Source: Metabacillus niabensis | GTDB lineage: Bacteria; Bacillota; Bacilli; Bacillales; Bacillaceae | Reading direction: 5' to 3' | DNA: 64,000 nucleotides | Assembly (NCBI RefSeq): GCF_020524345.1 | Contig: NZ_JAIVLH010000001.1 | Coordinates: 491,728-555,727, forward strand | Part shown: positions 37,851 through 48,316 of the stretch, piece by piece | How positions within the stretch are numbered: position 1 is the stretch's first letter | Layout of the letters: each line of letters starts with the position of its first letter | Notes under the pieces: model-generated | Told to the model about the DNA's origin: nothing | What the model saw: the letters and a program-made list of their open reading frames with translations, nothing else | Database searches by the model: none | Position numbers and translations under genes: made by a program

Positions 37851-37877
37851 GGGGCTGATCATATCAGCTCCTTTTTA
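37851..37877 (+). terminator. rnpB terminator
   Basis: GGGGCTGAT (37851-37859) pairs with ATCAGCTCC (37863-37871), followed by TTTTT. Confidence 0.9.
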
Positions 37878-37978
37878 TTTAATTAATTTTGTTGGATATA
37901 CTTGGATATATACGAAGAATATGGTCGAATATATATAATGATTTACAAGAATTTTCTGCATAAGGGTAGGGTTCACAA

Positions 37979-39121
37979 ATGAAGAATTTAACATTAATCG
38001 CAACCTCGGCAATGGGGCTGGAAGCCATAGTCGGGAAAGAAGTAAAGGATTTAGGATATGAATGCAAAATTGAAAATGGGAAGGTAACATATGAAGCTGA
38101 CGAGTTGGCAATCTGTCGTTCCAATCTTTGGCTTCGGACTGCAGACCGCATTAAAATAAAAGTAGGTGAATTCCAGGCAAAAACATTTGATGAGTTGTTT
38201 GAAAAAACAAAAGCCTTAAATTGGGGTGACTACCTTCCTGAAAATGCTGAATTTCCGGTTATCGGAAAATCTGTCAAATCAACATTAGCAAGTGTTCCTG
38301 ATTGTCAGGGAATCGTTAAGAAAGCAATTGTGGAAAAACTAAAATTACATTATAAAAAAACAGGCTGGTTTAATGAGGATGGACCCTTATACCGTATTGA
38401 GGTTGCCTTGTTAAAAGATGTGGCAACAATTACAATAGATGCCAGTGGAGCAGGGTTACATAAACGAGGATTTCGGATTGAACAAGGTGGCGCACCACTA
38501 AAGGAAACATTAGCAGCTGCACTTGTACTTCTGACAAGATGGACACCTGATAAACCATTTGTTGACCCTTTCTGCGGTTCAGGTACTATTCCAATTGAGG
38601 CAGCACTTATCGGTCAAAACATTGCTCCCGGATTTAACCGTGACTTTGCATCTGAAGAATGGGACTGGATTGGAAGAGAAAAATGGGATTTAGCTCGACA
38701 AGAGGTCGAAGAAAAAGCGAATTATGACCGACAGTTGGATATACTCGGTTCAGATATTGATCATCGAATGGTCAATATCGCAAAAGGAAATGCAGAAGAA
38801 GCTGGCTTTGGTGATATTATCTCTTTTAAACAAATGCAAGTAAAAGATTTTACAACAACAAAAGAATTCGGTGTAATAGTCGGTAACCCTCCTTATGGGG
38901 AACGATTAGGTGAAAAAAGAGAAGTTGAGCATATGTACAAGGAAATGGGACAGGCATTTTCTAAATTAGATACATGGAGTATTTATATGCTTACTTCACA
39001 TGAAGAATTTGAACAGTTCTATGGCAAACCGGCTACTAAGAAACGAAAACTTTTTAACGGTTTTATTAAGACGGATTATTACCAGTATTGGTCAAATATA
39101 CGACCGCCAAGAAATAAATAA
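37979..39121 (+). CDS. ypsC: THUMP-domain RNA methyltransferase YpsC (RlmL N-terminal-like)
   Basis: A 380-residue enzyme: THUMP domain (about residues 45-155) and a SAM-dependent N2-guanine type methyltransferase with DPFCGSGTIPIEAALIG and the catalytic NPPYGERLGE. It resembles the first half of E. coli RlmL and probably methylates 23S rRNA; the exact target is inferred. ATG 37979. It is monocistronic after rnpB. Confidence 0.9.
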   Translation: MKNLTLIATSAMGLEAIVGKEVKDLGYECKIENGKVTYEADELAICRSNLWLRTADRIKIKVGEFQAKTFDELFEKTKALNWGDYLPENAEFPVIGKSVKSTLASVPDCQGIVKKAIVEKLKLHYKKTGWFNEDGPLYRIEVALLKDVATITIDASGAGLHKRGFRIEQGGAPLKETLAAALVLLTRWTPDKPFVDPFCGSGTIPIEAALIGQNIAPGFNRDFASEEWDWIGREKWDLARQEVEEKANYDRQLDILGSDIDHRMVNIAKGNAEEAGFGDIISFKQMQVKDFTTTKEFGVIVGNPPYGERLGEKREVEHMYKEMGQAFSKLDTWSIYMLTSHEEFEQFYGKPATKKRKLFNGFIKTDYYQYWSNIRPPRNK

Positions 39122-39189
39122 TTTTTTTATCCTTCACAAAAAGGAATTGATTCAACATGTTATACTAGTTGAAAAAGGAGGTGGCTTGT

Positions 39190-39369
39190 TTGTCATCATT
39201 ATCAGATGTTTTAGGACCTAAATATTTTGCTCTTGAAGCAGCACGTGTGGATGCCAGTCCTACAGAAATCATTATTACAAATGATGAGGGAAATACATAC
39301 TATATTGTAACACCTGAAAATTTAACAACTGATTTAGAAGAACAAGGATTTATAAAAGTAGAAGAATAA
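39190..39369 (+). CDS. Small hypothetical protein, 59 residues
   Basis: TTG 39190 begins MSSLSDVLGPKYFALEAARV, six bases after a perfect AAGGAGGTG. The acidic C-terminal half reads as a beta-rich domain (TEIIITNDEGNTYYIVTPEN). The reading frame extends upstream through the ribosome binding site to 39169 but that is not a plausible start. No family recognised. Confidence 0.75.
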   Translation: MSSLSDVLGPKYFALEAARVDASPTEIIITNDEGNTYYIVTPENLTTDLEEQGFIKVEE

Positions 39370-39379
39370 ACAAAAAAAA

Positions 39380-39412
39380 GAGATTCAACCGTTGGTTCGA
39401 ATCTCCTTTTTT
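39380..39412 (+). terminator. Terminator
   Basis: GAGATTC (39380-39386) pairs with GAATCTC (39399-39405), with AACC/GGTT inside; CTTTTTT follows. Confidence 0.87.
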
Positions 39413-39571
39413 ATTTGATAGCCCGATTTCTCTTTTTTCTCGGGAATAAATTACCTCCAAATTGTTAATTATATTATTTATATGAGGATTTCGAAATGAT
39501 GGAATAATTAATGAATTGTGGATTATATTTAATTATCCATATTTTATTCCCTAAAGAGGAGGGGAAAAAGA

Positions 39572-39784
39572 GTGTATGAAAACCAAGACTTTCACCTTAT
39601 TAATAAAGCTTTACTTTCAACGAAAAAATCAATAGAAAATGAAATTGGTCATGACTCACATGCTGTAATGCAAATTGGTCAAGCAAAGGAAGATATGATT
39701 CGAGCTTTATCTCATGTAACGTCAATTGACCACCAATTAATTTTTGAAACAATGTACGATGAAGTTAAGGATAAGGATAACTAG
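39572..39784 (+). CDS. Small hypothetical protein, 70 residues
   Basis: GTG 39572, eight bases after GAGGAGGGG, opens MYENQDFHLINKALLSTKKS. Soluble, helical, acidic. No family recognised. It is monocistronic and sits before ypvA with a 170-base gap. Confidence 0.65.
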   Translation: MYENQDFHLINKALLSTKKSIENEIGHDSHAVMQIGQAKEDMIRALSHVTSIDHQLIFETMYDEVKDKDN

Positions 39785-39953
39785 GTGTAGCCATATCGGC
39801 TGCCTCTTTTTTTTGGATTAGATTTAAAAAACTACGACAGTGCCATTCAACGATTGTTTCTGAATTTGATGAATATTATTTGACTTTTTATCAATTCAAT
39901 ATGATAATTATTATTTGCAGTAATTTTGAAATTAAAGTATGGAGGTAGCGTTT

Positions 39954-41876
39954 ATGGTATCATCACGTTTGCCTTTTACCATATCAAAGGATGAGAGCTT
40001 TTACCAAGCCTTAAGCAATTGGATAGGAGATGTGTTTTACGATATTCTTCCTGAAAAGGGCTTTGAGTTGAGAGATGAACAAATTTTTATGGCTTTTCAG
40101 CTGGAAAAAGCATTTCAAGAAAAAAAAGTCATGTTCGCAGAAGCAGGTGTAGGAACAGGGAAAACGATTGTTTACCTGCTTTATGCTTTATCTTATGCTA
40201 GATATACTGGTAAACCGGCAATAATTGCTTGTGCAGATGAAACATTAATAGAACAACTAGTTAAACAAGAAGGCGATATTGTCAAATTGTCTGAGCATTT
40301 AGATATTGATATGGATGTCAGGCTAGGCAAAACACATAGTCAATATCTTTGTTTAAATAAGCTAGATGAAACCATGAAGAAAACCGGTGAAGAAAAGTAT
40401 CTTGACCTTTATCAATCACTTCCTTCTTTTGTTCATGAACCAGGAGGAATGCAACAATTTTCTGCTTATGGTGATCGAAAAGAATTTGGCCATCTTTCAG
40501 ATGAAGAATGGGAAAATGTAGGATGGGATTCTTTTCAAGACTGTTCCACATGTTCTCAGAGACATCGTTGTGGTTTAACGTTAACAAGAGATTATTATCG
40601 TAAAGCAACAGACATCATTGTTTGTTCACATGATTATTTTATGGAACATATTTGGACATTTGAGTCCCGTAAACGAGAAGGACAAATGCCTTTACTTCCT
40701 GATTATAGCAGTGTCGTATTTGATGAAGGACATCTGTTGGAATATGCAGCGCAAAAAGCCTTAACATATCGTGTAAAACAGAGTACTTTGCAAATATTCT
40801 TAGAAAGATTATTGCAAAATGAAATTCGTGAAGAATTGGCTTATTTAGTAGAAGACACACTTTCTGTTAATGATTTATTTTTTGATGATTTAAAAGAATG
40901 CACGAGCAGTGTGGAAGGTTCTAATCGCTTACGAATTGACCGAAAAGGAAAGCTTCAAAAAACAGCTCAAAGTCTGCAGGGCAAATTGTCTGAAATTAGT
41001 GAAGCACTTGTATTTGAAGGTGAATTATATACCATTGGTGAATATGAACTGAAAATTGTAGAAGAATTCATTGATCAAATGGAATATTCTCTCTCACTAT
41101 TTAATAAAAACACAAACGCAGTAAGTTGGGTTGAAGAAAAAAGTGATGATTATACATTAGTCATAATGCCTCGAAAAGTAGAGGAGGTTTTAAAGGAAAA
41201 AGTCTTCTCGAAAAAAATACCAATTGTATTCTCATCAGCAACATTATCTGATAATAAATCGTTTGATTTTATTTCTCAAAGCTTAGGAATTCAAGATTAT
41301 TTGTCCCTTTCTGTTGATTCTCCTTTTGATTATAAAGAGCAGATGAAAATCCAAGTAGTGGAAGAAGATGAAACTGAGAAAAAATTTCAACTAACAATCC
41401 AAGAGTTAACGAAATCGGAAGGGAAAGGATTAGTACTCTTTCGTTCATTAAAAGAATTGAAACGGTTTAAACAAAAAGTCTCAGAAATATCCTTCCCATA
41501 TTCGATCATCTTTGAAGGTGATAAAGAAATTAGTTCGTTAGTGAAGGAATTCCAGGAAAATGAACATTCTGTACTTTGTGCTGTGCATCTTTGGGAAGGT
41601 CTTGATATTCCTGGTCCATCCTTATCAAATGTTGTGATATGGACATTGCCATACCCACCTGATGACCCTGTATTTGAAGCGAAAAGATCTGATAAACAAG
41701 ATCCTTTCAAAGAAGTAGATATTCCTTATATGATATTAAGATTACGACAAGGTATTGGAAGACTAATTCGTACAAGTAATGATCAAGGCTCAATTACGAT
41801 TTTCCATACGAAAAAAGACAAAGGTATATTGTCGATGATTGAATCAGTACTTCCTGTTAAACCATCAATAAAATAA
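39954..41876 (+). CDS. ypvA: XPD/DinG-type ATP-dependent helicase YpvA
   Basis: A 640-residue superfamily 2 helicase. Walker A GVGTGKT, box DEGH, LWEGLDIPGPS and LRQGIGRLIR are intact. Four cysteines (YLCLN, DCSTC and HRCG) are spaced as in the Fe-S domain of XPD/DinG, so unlike the dinG protein in this window it probably holds a [4Fe-4S] cluster. It has no exonuclease domain. ATG 39954 has GGAGGT seven bases before; the in-frame ATG 39939 is upstream of that site. Confidence 0.9.
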   Translation: MVSSRLPFTISKDESFYQALSNWIGDVFYDILPEKGFELRDEQIFMAFQLEKAFQEKKVMFAEAGVGTGKTIVYLLYALSYARYTGKPAIIACADETLIEQLVKQEGDIVKLSEHLDIDMDVRLGKTHSQYLCLNKLDETMKKTGEEKYLDLYQSLPSFVHEPGGMQQFSAYGDRKEFGHLSDEEWENVGWDSFQDCSTCSQRHRCGLTLTRDYYRKATDIIVCSHDYFMEHIWTFESRKREGQMPLLPDYSSVVFDEGHLLEYAAQKALTYRVKQSTLQIFLERLLQNEIREELAYLVEDTLSVNDLFFDDLKECTSSVEGSNRLRIDRKGKLQKTAQSLQGKLSEISEALVFEGELYTIGEYELKIVEEFIDQMEYSLSLFNKNTNAVSWVEEKSDDYTLVIMPRKVEEVLKEKVFSKKIPIVFSSATLSDNKSFDFISQSLGIQDYLSLSVDSPFDYKEQMKIQVVEEDETEKKFQLTIQELTKSEGKGLVLFRSLKELKRFKQKVSEISFPYSIIFEGDKEISSLVKEFQENEHSVLCAVHLWEGLDIPGPSLSNVVIWTLPYPPDDPVFEAKRSDKQDPFKEVDIPYMILRLRQGIGRLIRTSNDQGSITIFHTKKDKGILSMIESVLPVKPSIK

Positions 41877-41889
41877 CACCTTAATATTC

Positions 41890-41917
41890 TCCCTGCTAGA
41901 TGAGTTTCTAGCAGGGA
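41890..41917 (+). terminator. Hairpin after ypvA
   Basis: TCCCTGCTAGA (41890-41900) pairs with TCTAGCAGGGA (41907-41917). The stem is strong but no T tract follows. Confidence 0.6.
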
Positions 41918-42004
41918 ACTATTCTGTTCCAATCTGTTTGTTCATAGAATAAACCTAGGTATATACATAAAAAAAGTACTCTAATTATTGGGAGTGATAA
42001 TAAT

Positions 42005-43510
42005 ATGAATCATATGGAACAAGAGTTTTTAGATTATATTCGAAAAATGCAAGCATATGAAGAAGCTATTAATGTAATGTACTGGGATTTACGTACAGGT
42101 GCCCCTAAAAAAGGAGTGCAACAGCGATCAGAAGTGATTGGAATGCTATCAACAGAAGCATTTGAAATGCTCGTTTCAGATCAAATGAATGAATATCTTA
42201 CAGACTTATCACATGATGATGTTTATGAAAACTTACAATTCAAAACGAAAAAAGCAATCGAGATACTGAAAAAAGAATACAAAAAAAATAAAGTCATTCC
42301 ACCTGAAGAATATAAAGAATATGTTATTCTTTGCTCTAAGGCTGAGTCCATTTGGGAAGAAGCGAAAGAAAAGTCGGATTTTCAACTATTTGCTCCATAT
42401 TTGCAAATGCTGGTTGATTATAATAAAAAATTAATCAATTACTGGGGATATGAAGGCAATAAGTATAATACTCTTTTAAATGAATATGAACCAGGTATAA
42501 CTGTCGAAACATTGGATCGTGTATTTTCGCAGGTTAGAGATAGAATCGTACCACTTGTGAAAAAAATTTCGCAAGCATCCTTAAAACCGAGTACAGACTT
42601 CATCTTTAAAAAATTCCCTAAAGAAGCCCAAAAACAATTAAGTGAGTTTTTATTGAGTGAACTTGGTTATGATTTTGATGCAGGAAGATTAGATGAGACA
42701 GTTCATCCATTCGAAATAACGTTAAATAGAAATGATGTAAGGGTAACCACAAAGTATGATGAACTTGATTTCCGTACGGCTATTTTTGGAACAATACATG
42801 AATGCGGTCACGCGATCTATGAGCAGAATATATCTCAGGAATATGAGGGGACATTATTATGTAGTGGAACATCAATGGGGATTCATGAATCACAATCATT
42901 ATTTTATGAAAATTTTGTTGGGAGAAATAAAGGTTTTTGGAGCCGCTATTTTACAAAACTAAAAGATCATTCAACAGAACAGTTTAATGATGTAAGTCTT
43001 GATGAGTATTATGTGGCAATTAATGAATCAAAGCCCTCATTAATTAGGATTGAAGCAGATGAATTAACATATTGTCTGCATATTATGATCCGTTATGAAA
43101 TAGAAAAAGGGCTGTTTAACGATGAGATTTCTGTTGAAGACCTACCGCGGATATGGAATGAGAAATATGAAGAATATTTAGGAATAACTCCACCAAACGA
43201 TGCTCAAGGTGTATTACAGGATGTTCATTGGGCAGGAGGAAGCTTCGGTTATTTTCCTTCCTATGCATTAGGTTATATGTATGCTGCCCAAATAAAAAAT
43301 GCCATGTTAAAGGATCTACCTAATTTTGATGAACTTATAGAAACAGGTCAATTTGAGGAAATAAAGGATTGGTTAACTTATAAGATTCATCAATTCGGAA
43401 GAACGAAGCAGCCATTAGAAATTATGAATGATGTTACGGGAGAAGAATTAAATGCACAACATTTAATTGAATATCTCGAAGAAAAGTATCAAAAGATTTA
43501 TAAACTATAA
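42005..43510 (+). CDS. ypwA: M32 family carboxypeptidase (carboxypeptidase Taq) YpwA
   Basis: A 501-residue metallocarboxypeptidase. The zinc motif HECGH is in GTIHECGHAIYEQN, with the downstream Glu in GIHESQSLFYEN; both are diagnostic of clan M32. Cytoplasmic. Its role is likely peptide turnover. ATG 42005 follows GGGAGTGAT. Confidence 0.94.
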   Translation: MNHMEQEFLDYIRKMQAYEEAINVMYWDLRTGAPKKGVQQRSEVIGMLSTEAFEMLVSDQMNEYLTDLSHDDVYENLQFKTKKAIEILKKEYKKNKVIPPEEYKEYVILCSKAESIWEEAKEKSDFQLFAPYLQMLVDYNKKLINYWGYEGNKYNTLLNEYEPGITVETLDRVFSQVRDRIVPLVKKISQASLKPSTDFIFKKFPKEAQKQLSEFLLSELGYDFDAGRLDETVHPFEITLNRNDVRVTTKYDELDFRTAIFGTIHECGHAIYEQNISQEYEGTLLCSGTSMGIHESQSLFYENFVGRNKGFWSRYFTKLKDHSTEQFNDVSLDEYYVAINESKPSLIRIEADELTYCLHIMIRYEIEKGLFNDEISVEDLPRIWNEKYEEYLGITPPNDAQGVLQDVHWAGGSFGYFPSYALGYMYAAQIKNAMLKDLPNFDELIETGQFEEIKDWLTYKIHQFGRTKQPLEIMNDVTGEELNAQHLIEYLEEKYQKIYKL

Positions 43511-43522
43511 CAAATATATATT

Positions 43523-43568
43523 ATTTTACGAATATTCAAACAAGTAAACTGAATAAAGTTCGTGTTTT
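43523..43568 (+). promoter_or_regulatory. Probable pair of PurR boxes
   Basis: CGAA (43529-43532) and TTCG (43559-43562) sit in A/T-rich flanks in inverted orientation with 26 bases between them, about the geometry of the paired PurBoxes found before B. subtilis xpt-pbuX. Confidence 0.5.
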
Positions 43569-43581
43569 CATTAAAAAACTC

Positions 43582-43609
43582 TTGAAAATATTGCATAAGT
43601 TGATATAAT
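43582..43609 (+). promoter_or_regulatory. xpt-pbuX promoter
   Basis: TTGAAA (43582-43587), 16 bases, TATAAT (43604-43609), directly upstream of the riboswitch aptamer. Confidence 0.75.
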
Positions 43610-43626
43610 TTTAATTAATTGCATAG

Positions 43627-43697
43627 CACTCATATAATCGTAGGGATATGGCCTACAAGTTTCTACCGAACAACCGTAAATTGTTCGACTATGAGTG
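43627..43697 (+). ncRNA. Guanine riboswitch (xpt type)
   Basis: A complete purine aptamer: P1 CACTCAT/ATGAGTG, then TATAATC, GGATATGGCC, AAGTTTCTACCG and the P3 arm. The specificity base in GACTATGAGTG is C, the guanine/hypoxanthine form. The 3' strand of P1 (ACTATGAGTGG, 43688-43698) can pair instead with CCACTTTTAGT (43762-43772), the loop side of the terminator stem, which gives a readable antiterminator. Guanine binding should therefore favour termination before xpt. Confidence 0.96.
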
Positions 43698-43746
43698 GAT
43701 TTAATAGTTGTTTTTCATTTTATGATTTTTTAGATATTGTAAATCG

Positions 43747-43793
43747 AAGACGACATTGCTTCCACTTTTAGTTGAAGCAATGTCGTCTTTTTG
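43747..43793 (+). terminator. Riboswitch-controlled terminator of xpt-pbuX
   Basis: AAGACGACATTGCTTC (43747-43762) pairs with GAAGCAATGTCGTCTT (43774-43789), a perfect 16-bp stem, followed by TTTTG. Confidence 0.93.
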
Positions 43794-43796
43794 TTG

Positions 43797-43880
43797 TACT
43801 ATCAGAAAGTATTAGATTTTAAGGATGATAGTATAAGAAAAACTAAGGCTTTCTCATTAGGAATAAGCCAAGTTTTTCTA
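43797..43880. repeat. Dispersed palindromic repeat, copy 2, in the xpt leader
   Basis: TACTATCAGAAAGTA, then GGATGATAGTATA, then AGAAAAACTAAGGCTT and AAGCCAAGTTTTTCT. It is the same two-hairpin unit as copy 1. It lies after the riboswitch terminator and about 100 bases before xpt, so any readthrough transcript must pass it. Confidence 0.75.
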
Positions 43881-43982
43881 ATTGCTTGGTTAGATGTCAT
43901 TTTAACTAGGTTTATGCTTATTCTGATGTCAGCATAGTTACTAAAAAATTAATGGGGTAAAACGTTAGGAGGATACTAATAA

Positions 43983-45886
<1,904 letters not shown>

Positions 45887-45948
45887 TTAAGAAGGTAATG
45901 CTCTGAATTAACATAAAATACCCAATATTCTGTTAATAAAAAATGTTA

Positions 45949-46002
45949 AAACGTTACCCTTCTTCATGTCTATGACATGCATTTGGAGGTAGCGTTTTTT
46001 TT
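45949..46002 (+). terminator. pbuX terminator
   Basis: AACG-T-TACC pairs with GGTAGCGTT, an inner CATGTC/GACATG hairpin adds to it, and a run of nine T follows. Confidence 0.85.
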
Positions 46003-46073
46003 TATAAGAGAAAAAGAAAAGATTACGTATAATGAGTTTATTATCTATGTGTTCTTGGGTTTTAATTAGTTAC

Positions 46074-46226
46074 TCAATACCTAACACCGACAAATTTAAT
46101 TTTCGACTTGCTATCTGCAATTCTTAAAATTTCAGATGAAGCATTTAGTATACCATTTGCATAAATTACAACTTCTTTAGAATCAATTGTAAAGACAAAT
46201 TGTTTCATTTGACTAATCATCCCCAT
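46074..46226 (-). CDS. Possible small protein, 50 residues
   Basis: The minus-strand frame reads MGMISQMKQFVFTIDSKEVV then IYANGILNASSE and ends IKFVGVRY. The composition looks protein-like and beta-rich, but no good ribosome binding site precedes any of the three candidate starts (46226, 46220, 46208). It may be a remnant. The rest of the interval 46227-46500 holds only A/T-rich sequence with no gene seen. Confidence 0.3.
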   Translation of the reverse strand: MGMISQMKQFVFTIDSKEVVIYANGILNASSEILRIADSKSKIKFVGVRY

Positions 46227-46501
46227 TTTAGAAATTAGTGTTAATGAAAAACACTACTTGATTGTATAATAGTGAGTTCAAAAATGTTGTCGAAAACACT
46301 AATAAAGGAAATTATTAACAAAATGTTCATTTTTAAAAAGTGTACCATAGATAAATGTAAATGGATAAACAAATATAAATTAAATTTCATGACTTAAGCT
46401 TAAACATGCTTACAGACATCCTCATGCAAATGTCTTCCAGTGGTTTCGCGAACTGTATATCCTATTTGTAAATTTGGGTCAGAAAATATCTATGAGAGAA
46501 T

Positions 46502-46533
46502 AAAAAAACACACGACTAATTAAATCGTGTGTT
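46502..46533 (-). terminator. Terminator of the TM2 gene
   Basis: On the minus strand AACACACGA pairs with TCGTGTGTT (46508-46533) and TTTTTTT follows. Confidence 0.9.
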
Positions 46534-46539
46534 ACAAAC

Positions 46540-46857
46540 CTATCCTGCTTTACTGATTGTTGAAAGTTGTGCAATAATACCTCTTTCGATTTCTTCATTA
46601 ATTTGATCAACTTTGCTGACCAAACAAACAATGCCATCAATAAGTGGCCAAAGTCCTAGTGTTGCCCAACCTAAAAGTAACATTGCAACAGCATAACCAG
46701 TTTGACCTGTATAAAAGCGATGTGCTCCAAATGTACCTAGAAAAAACCATAATAAGAAGGTCACAACTTTAGATTTTTTCCTTTTATCAAATTCTGATGC
46801 TAAAATGGCTTGCTGTTGTGGATCCAAGTTCTGTTTCAAATGGATATTCTGACTCAT
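46540..46857 (-). CDS. TM2 domain membrane protein
   Basis: A 105-residue protein with two closely spaced membrane helices and the TM2 signature FLGTFGAHRFYTGQTGYAVA and ATLGLWPLIDGIVCL. The N-terminus is soluble (LDPQQQAILASEFDKRKK). TM2 proteins are widespread and of unknown job. GGAGAG precedes ATG 46857. Monocistronic, with its own terminator. It is not part of the conserved B. subtilis order. Confidence 0.85.
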   Translation of the reverse strand: MSQNIHLKQNLDPQQQAILASEFDKRKKSKVVTFLLWFFLGTFGAHRFYTGQTGYAVAMLLLGWATLGLWPLIDGIVCLVSKVDQINEEIERGIIAQLSTISKAG

Positions 46858-47131
46858 TTCTCTCTCTCCGTTCTAGTACTAAGATACTATTAGAATTATA
46901 ATAACAGAGACTATTATACAATTTCCTGTTAAATCCAACAATAACTTTTTGTAGAAAATATGGAATAATGTTCATTAACATACAATAGGTATTAGAAATC
47001 AATTGTAAATATATTAGTTGCTGTAACAAATTAAAAAGATAAAATTTTAATTATTTTTAATAATATTAGGTAATCTTGAAATAGTGTGTTATGCTTTAAC
47101 TAACCATTTAGTACCTTTTACATGTTTAGCC

Positions 47132-47160
47132 TCTCCCCATTCATTATTGAGTGGGGTTTT
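47132..47160 (+). terminator. Orphan plus-strand terminator-like hairpin
   Basis: CCCCATTCA-TTAT-TGAGTGGGG followed by TTTT. No plus-strand gene precedes it; 46858-47130 shows nothing coding on either strand beyond A/T-rich sequence. Confidence 0.5.
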
Positions 47161-47183
47161 ATGTTGTTTCAGTCCTTTTTACC

Positions 47184-47211
47184 AAAAAAAAGGACTCTAG
47201 AAAAGAGTCCT
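47184..47211 (-). terminator. Cold-shock gene terminator
   Basis: On the minus strand AGGACTCT pairs with AGAGTCCT and TTTTTTTT follows. Confidence 0.9.
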
Positions 47212-47217
47212 CGTTAA

Positions 47218-47418
47218 TTATGCTTTGTTTACGTTAGTTGCTTGAAGACCACGTTGGCCTTGCTCAGTGTCAAAAGTTACTTTTTGACCTTCATCTAATG
47301 ATTTAAATCCTTCGCCTTGGATAGCCGAGAAATGTACAAATACGTCGTCTCCACCTTCAACTTCGATGAATCCGAAACCTTTTTCTGCGTTAAACCATTT
47401 TACTGTACCTTGTTGCAT
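47218..47418 (-). CDS. Cold-shock protein, CspB/CspC-like
   Basis: A 66-residue single-stranded nucleic acid binding protein; RNP1 KGFGFIEV and RNP2 VFVHFSAI are intact. It starts [17 protein letters not shown]. It is distinct from the cspD copy at 62707 (Ala for Asn at residue 11 and a different C-terminus). GGAGG lies before the ATG and a leader of unknown extent lies upstream (47419-47580), as is usual for csp genes. Confidence 0.93.
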   Translation of the reverse strand: MQQGTVKWFNAEKGFGFIEVEGGDDVFVHFSAIQGEGFKSLDEGQKVTFDTEQGQRGLQATNVNKA

Positions 47419-47586
47419 AATTGTTGCCTCCTGAGTGGATCAATTCCACAATTTATTACTATAGTTGTCCAATTAGATATCAAAGGCGAAGAGTTTAAAT
47501 ACTATTCTTTCCTTACAGACCGAACAAAAATAATTCTTCTATATCTTAACAGATAAATTTTGGAAAAGCAAATGGGGAAGTAAACC

Positions 47587-47750
47587 GAAATGTTTGCAGG
47601 TCTTCCAGAATCAGTGAAATTTCTAACAAACAATGGAATTGGGCAGGTAGTATAACTGCTATTATCTTAAATATTATCTTTACTATTATTTCATCATCTT
47701 CAAAACAAAAACAAGGAAACAAACCTGTTATTCAAAGTCAAACTTCATAA
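47587..47750 (+). pseudogene. Decayed duplicate of the pbuX 3' end
   Basis: GAAATGTTTGCAGGTCTTCC through to CAAAC-TTCATAA follows the last 165 bases of pbuX (45722-45886) at roughly nine identical bases in ten, judged by eye. Small deletions around 47642-47648 break the frame, so translation of the fragment meets an early stop. No upstream part of pbuX is present. It has its own terminator at 47757. Confidence 0.92.
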
Positions 47751-47756
47751 TGAAAT

Positions 47757-47812
47757 GTGCTTTCTCTATATTCATTCTTAGCATATGAATAGTAGGGGAA
47801 GCATTTTTTCTT
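47757..47812 (+). terminator. Terminator after the pbuX fragment
   Basis: TGCTT-C-CTA and TATTCAT pair with ATGAATA, TAG and AAGCA across a short loop; TTTTTTCTTTT follows. Confidence 0.78.
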
Positions 47813-47887
47813 TTAAATCACTATGTAATGTAGAAAAACAATGAGTTTGTGCAATACTGGTGAAAAATGACAAGGAGGAGTTTAGTT

Positions 47888-48220
47888 ATGAAGGATGATG
47901 ATAAAATTAAATCATTTAGTGAATATCAACTAAAAAAACAATTAAAAGCGGATCAACATTATTTATTAGAACTAACTGAAGAAATTGATCTGAAACATAA
48001 TCATCATGAAATAAGTGAAAGTGAAAAACAGCGGATACAAACAACGGTCGATAATGTGTCACAGTTATGTGGCTGGGTCCTGTCTGACCATGTTGTGATG
48101 AGAAATGGTATTAAACTTGTGTTTGATCATGAGAAGTATTTAGAGAAAAAAGAGCTTATCATTCATACCGATGAACAAAATAGACTCGTTGTAACAGAGC
48201 ATAAAGAAGAATTGAATTAG
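47888..48220 (+). CDS. Hypothetical protein, 110 residues
   Basis: MKDDDKIKSFSEYQLKKQLK opens a charged helical protein; the middle has QLCGWVLSDHVVMRNGIKLV and the end is acidic. ATG 47888 is seven bases after AAGGAGGAG; an in-frame ATG at 47867 has no site. No family recognised. It lies in the accessory stretch after pbuX. Confidence 0.7.
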   Translation: MKDDDKIKSFSEYQLKKQLKADQHYLLELTEEIDLKHNHHEISESEKQRIQTTVDNVSQLCGWVLSDHVVMRNGIKLVFDHEKYLEKKELIIHTDEQNRLVVTEHKEELN

Positions 48221-48316
48221 ATAACCGTTTTGAAACGATTTCTTGTTATAAAAATTTGTCATGAAGGAAACAAAACGTAAATAGAATTTTTATAAAGTAA
48301 TCGTTGGGAGTAGAGC

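Noticed and set aside
47317..47556. Plus-strand 79-codon frame
   Set aside because: It is antisense to the cold-shock gene and has no ribosome binding site.
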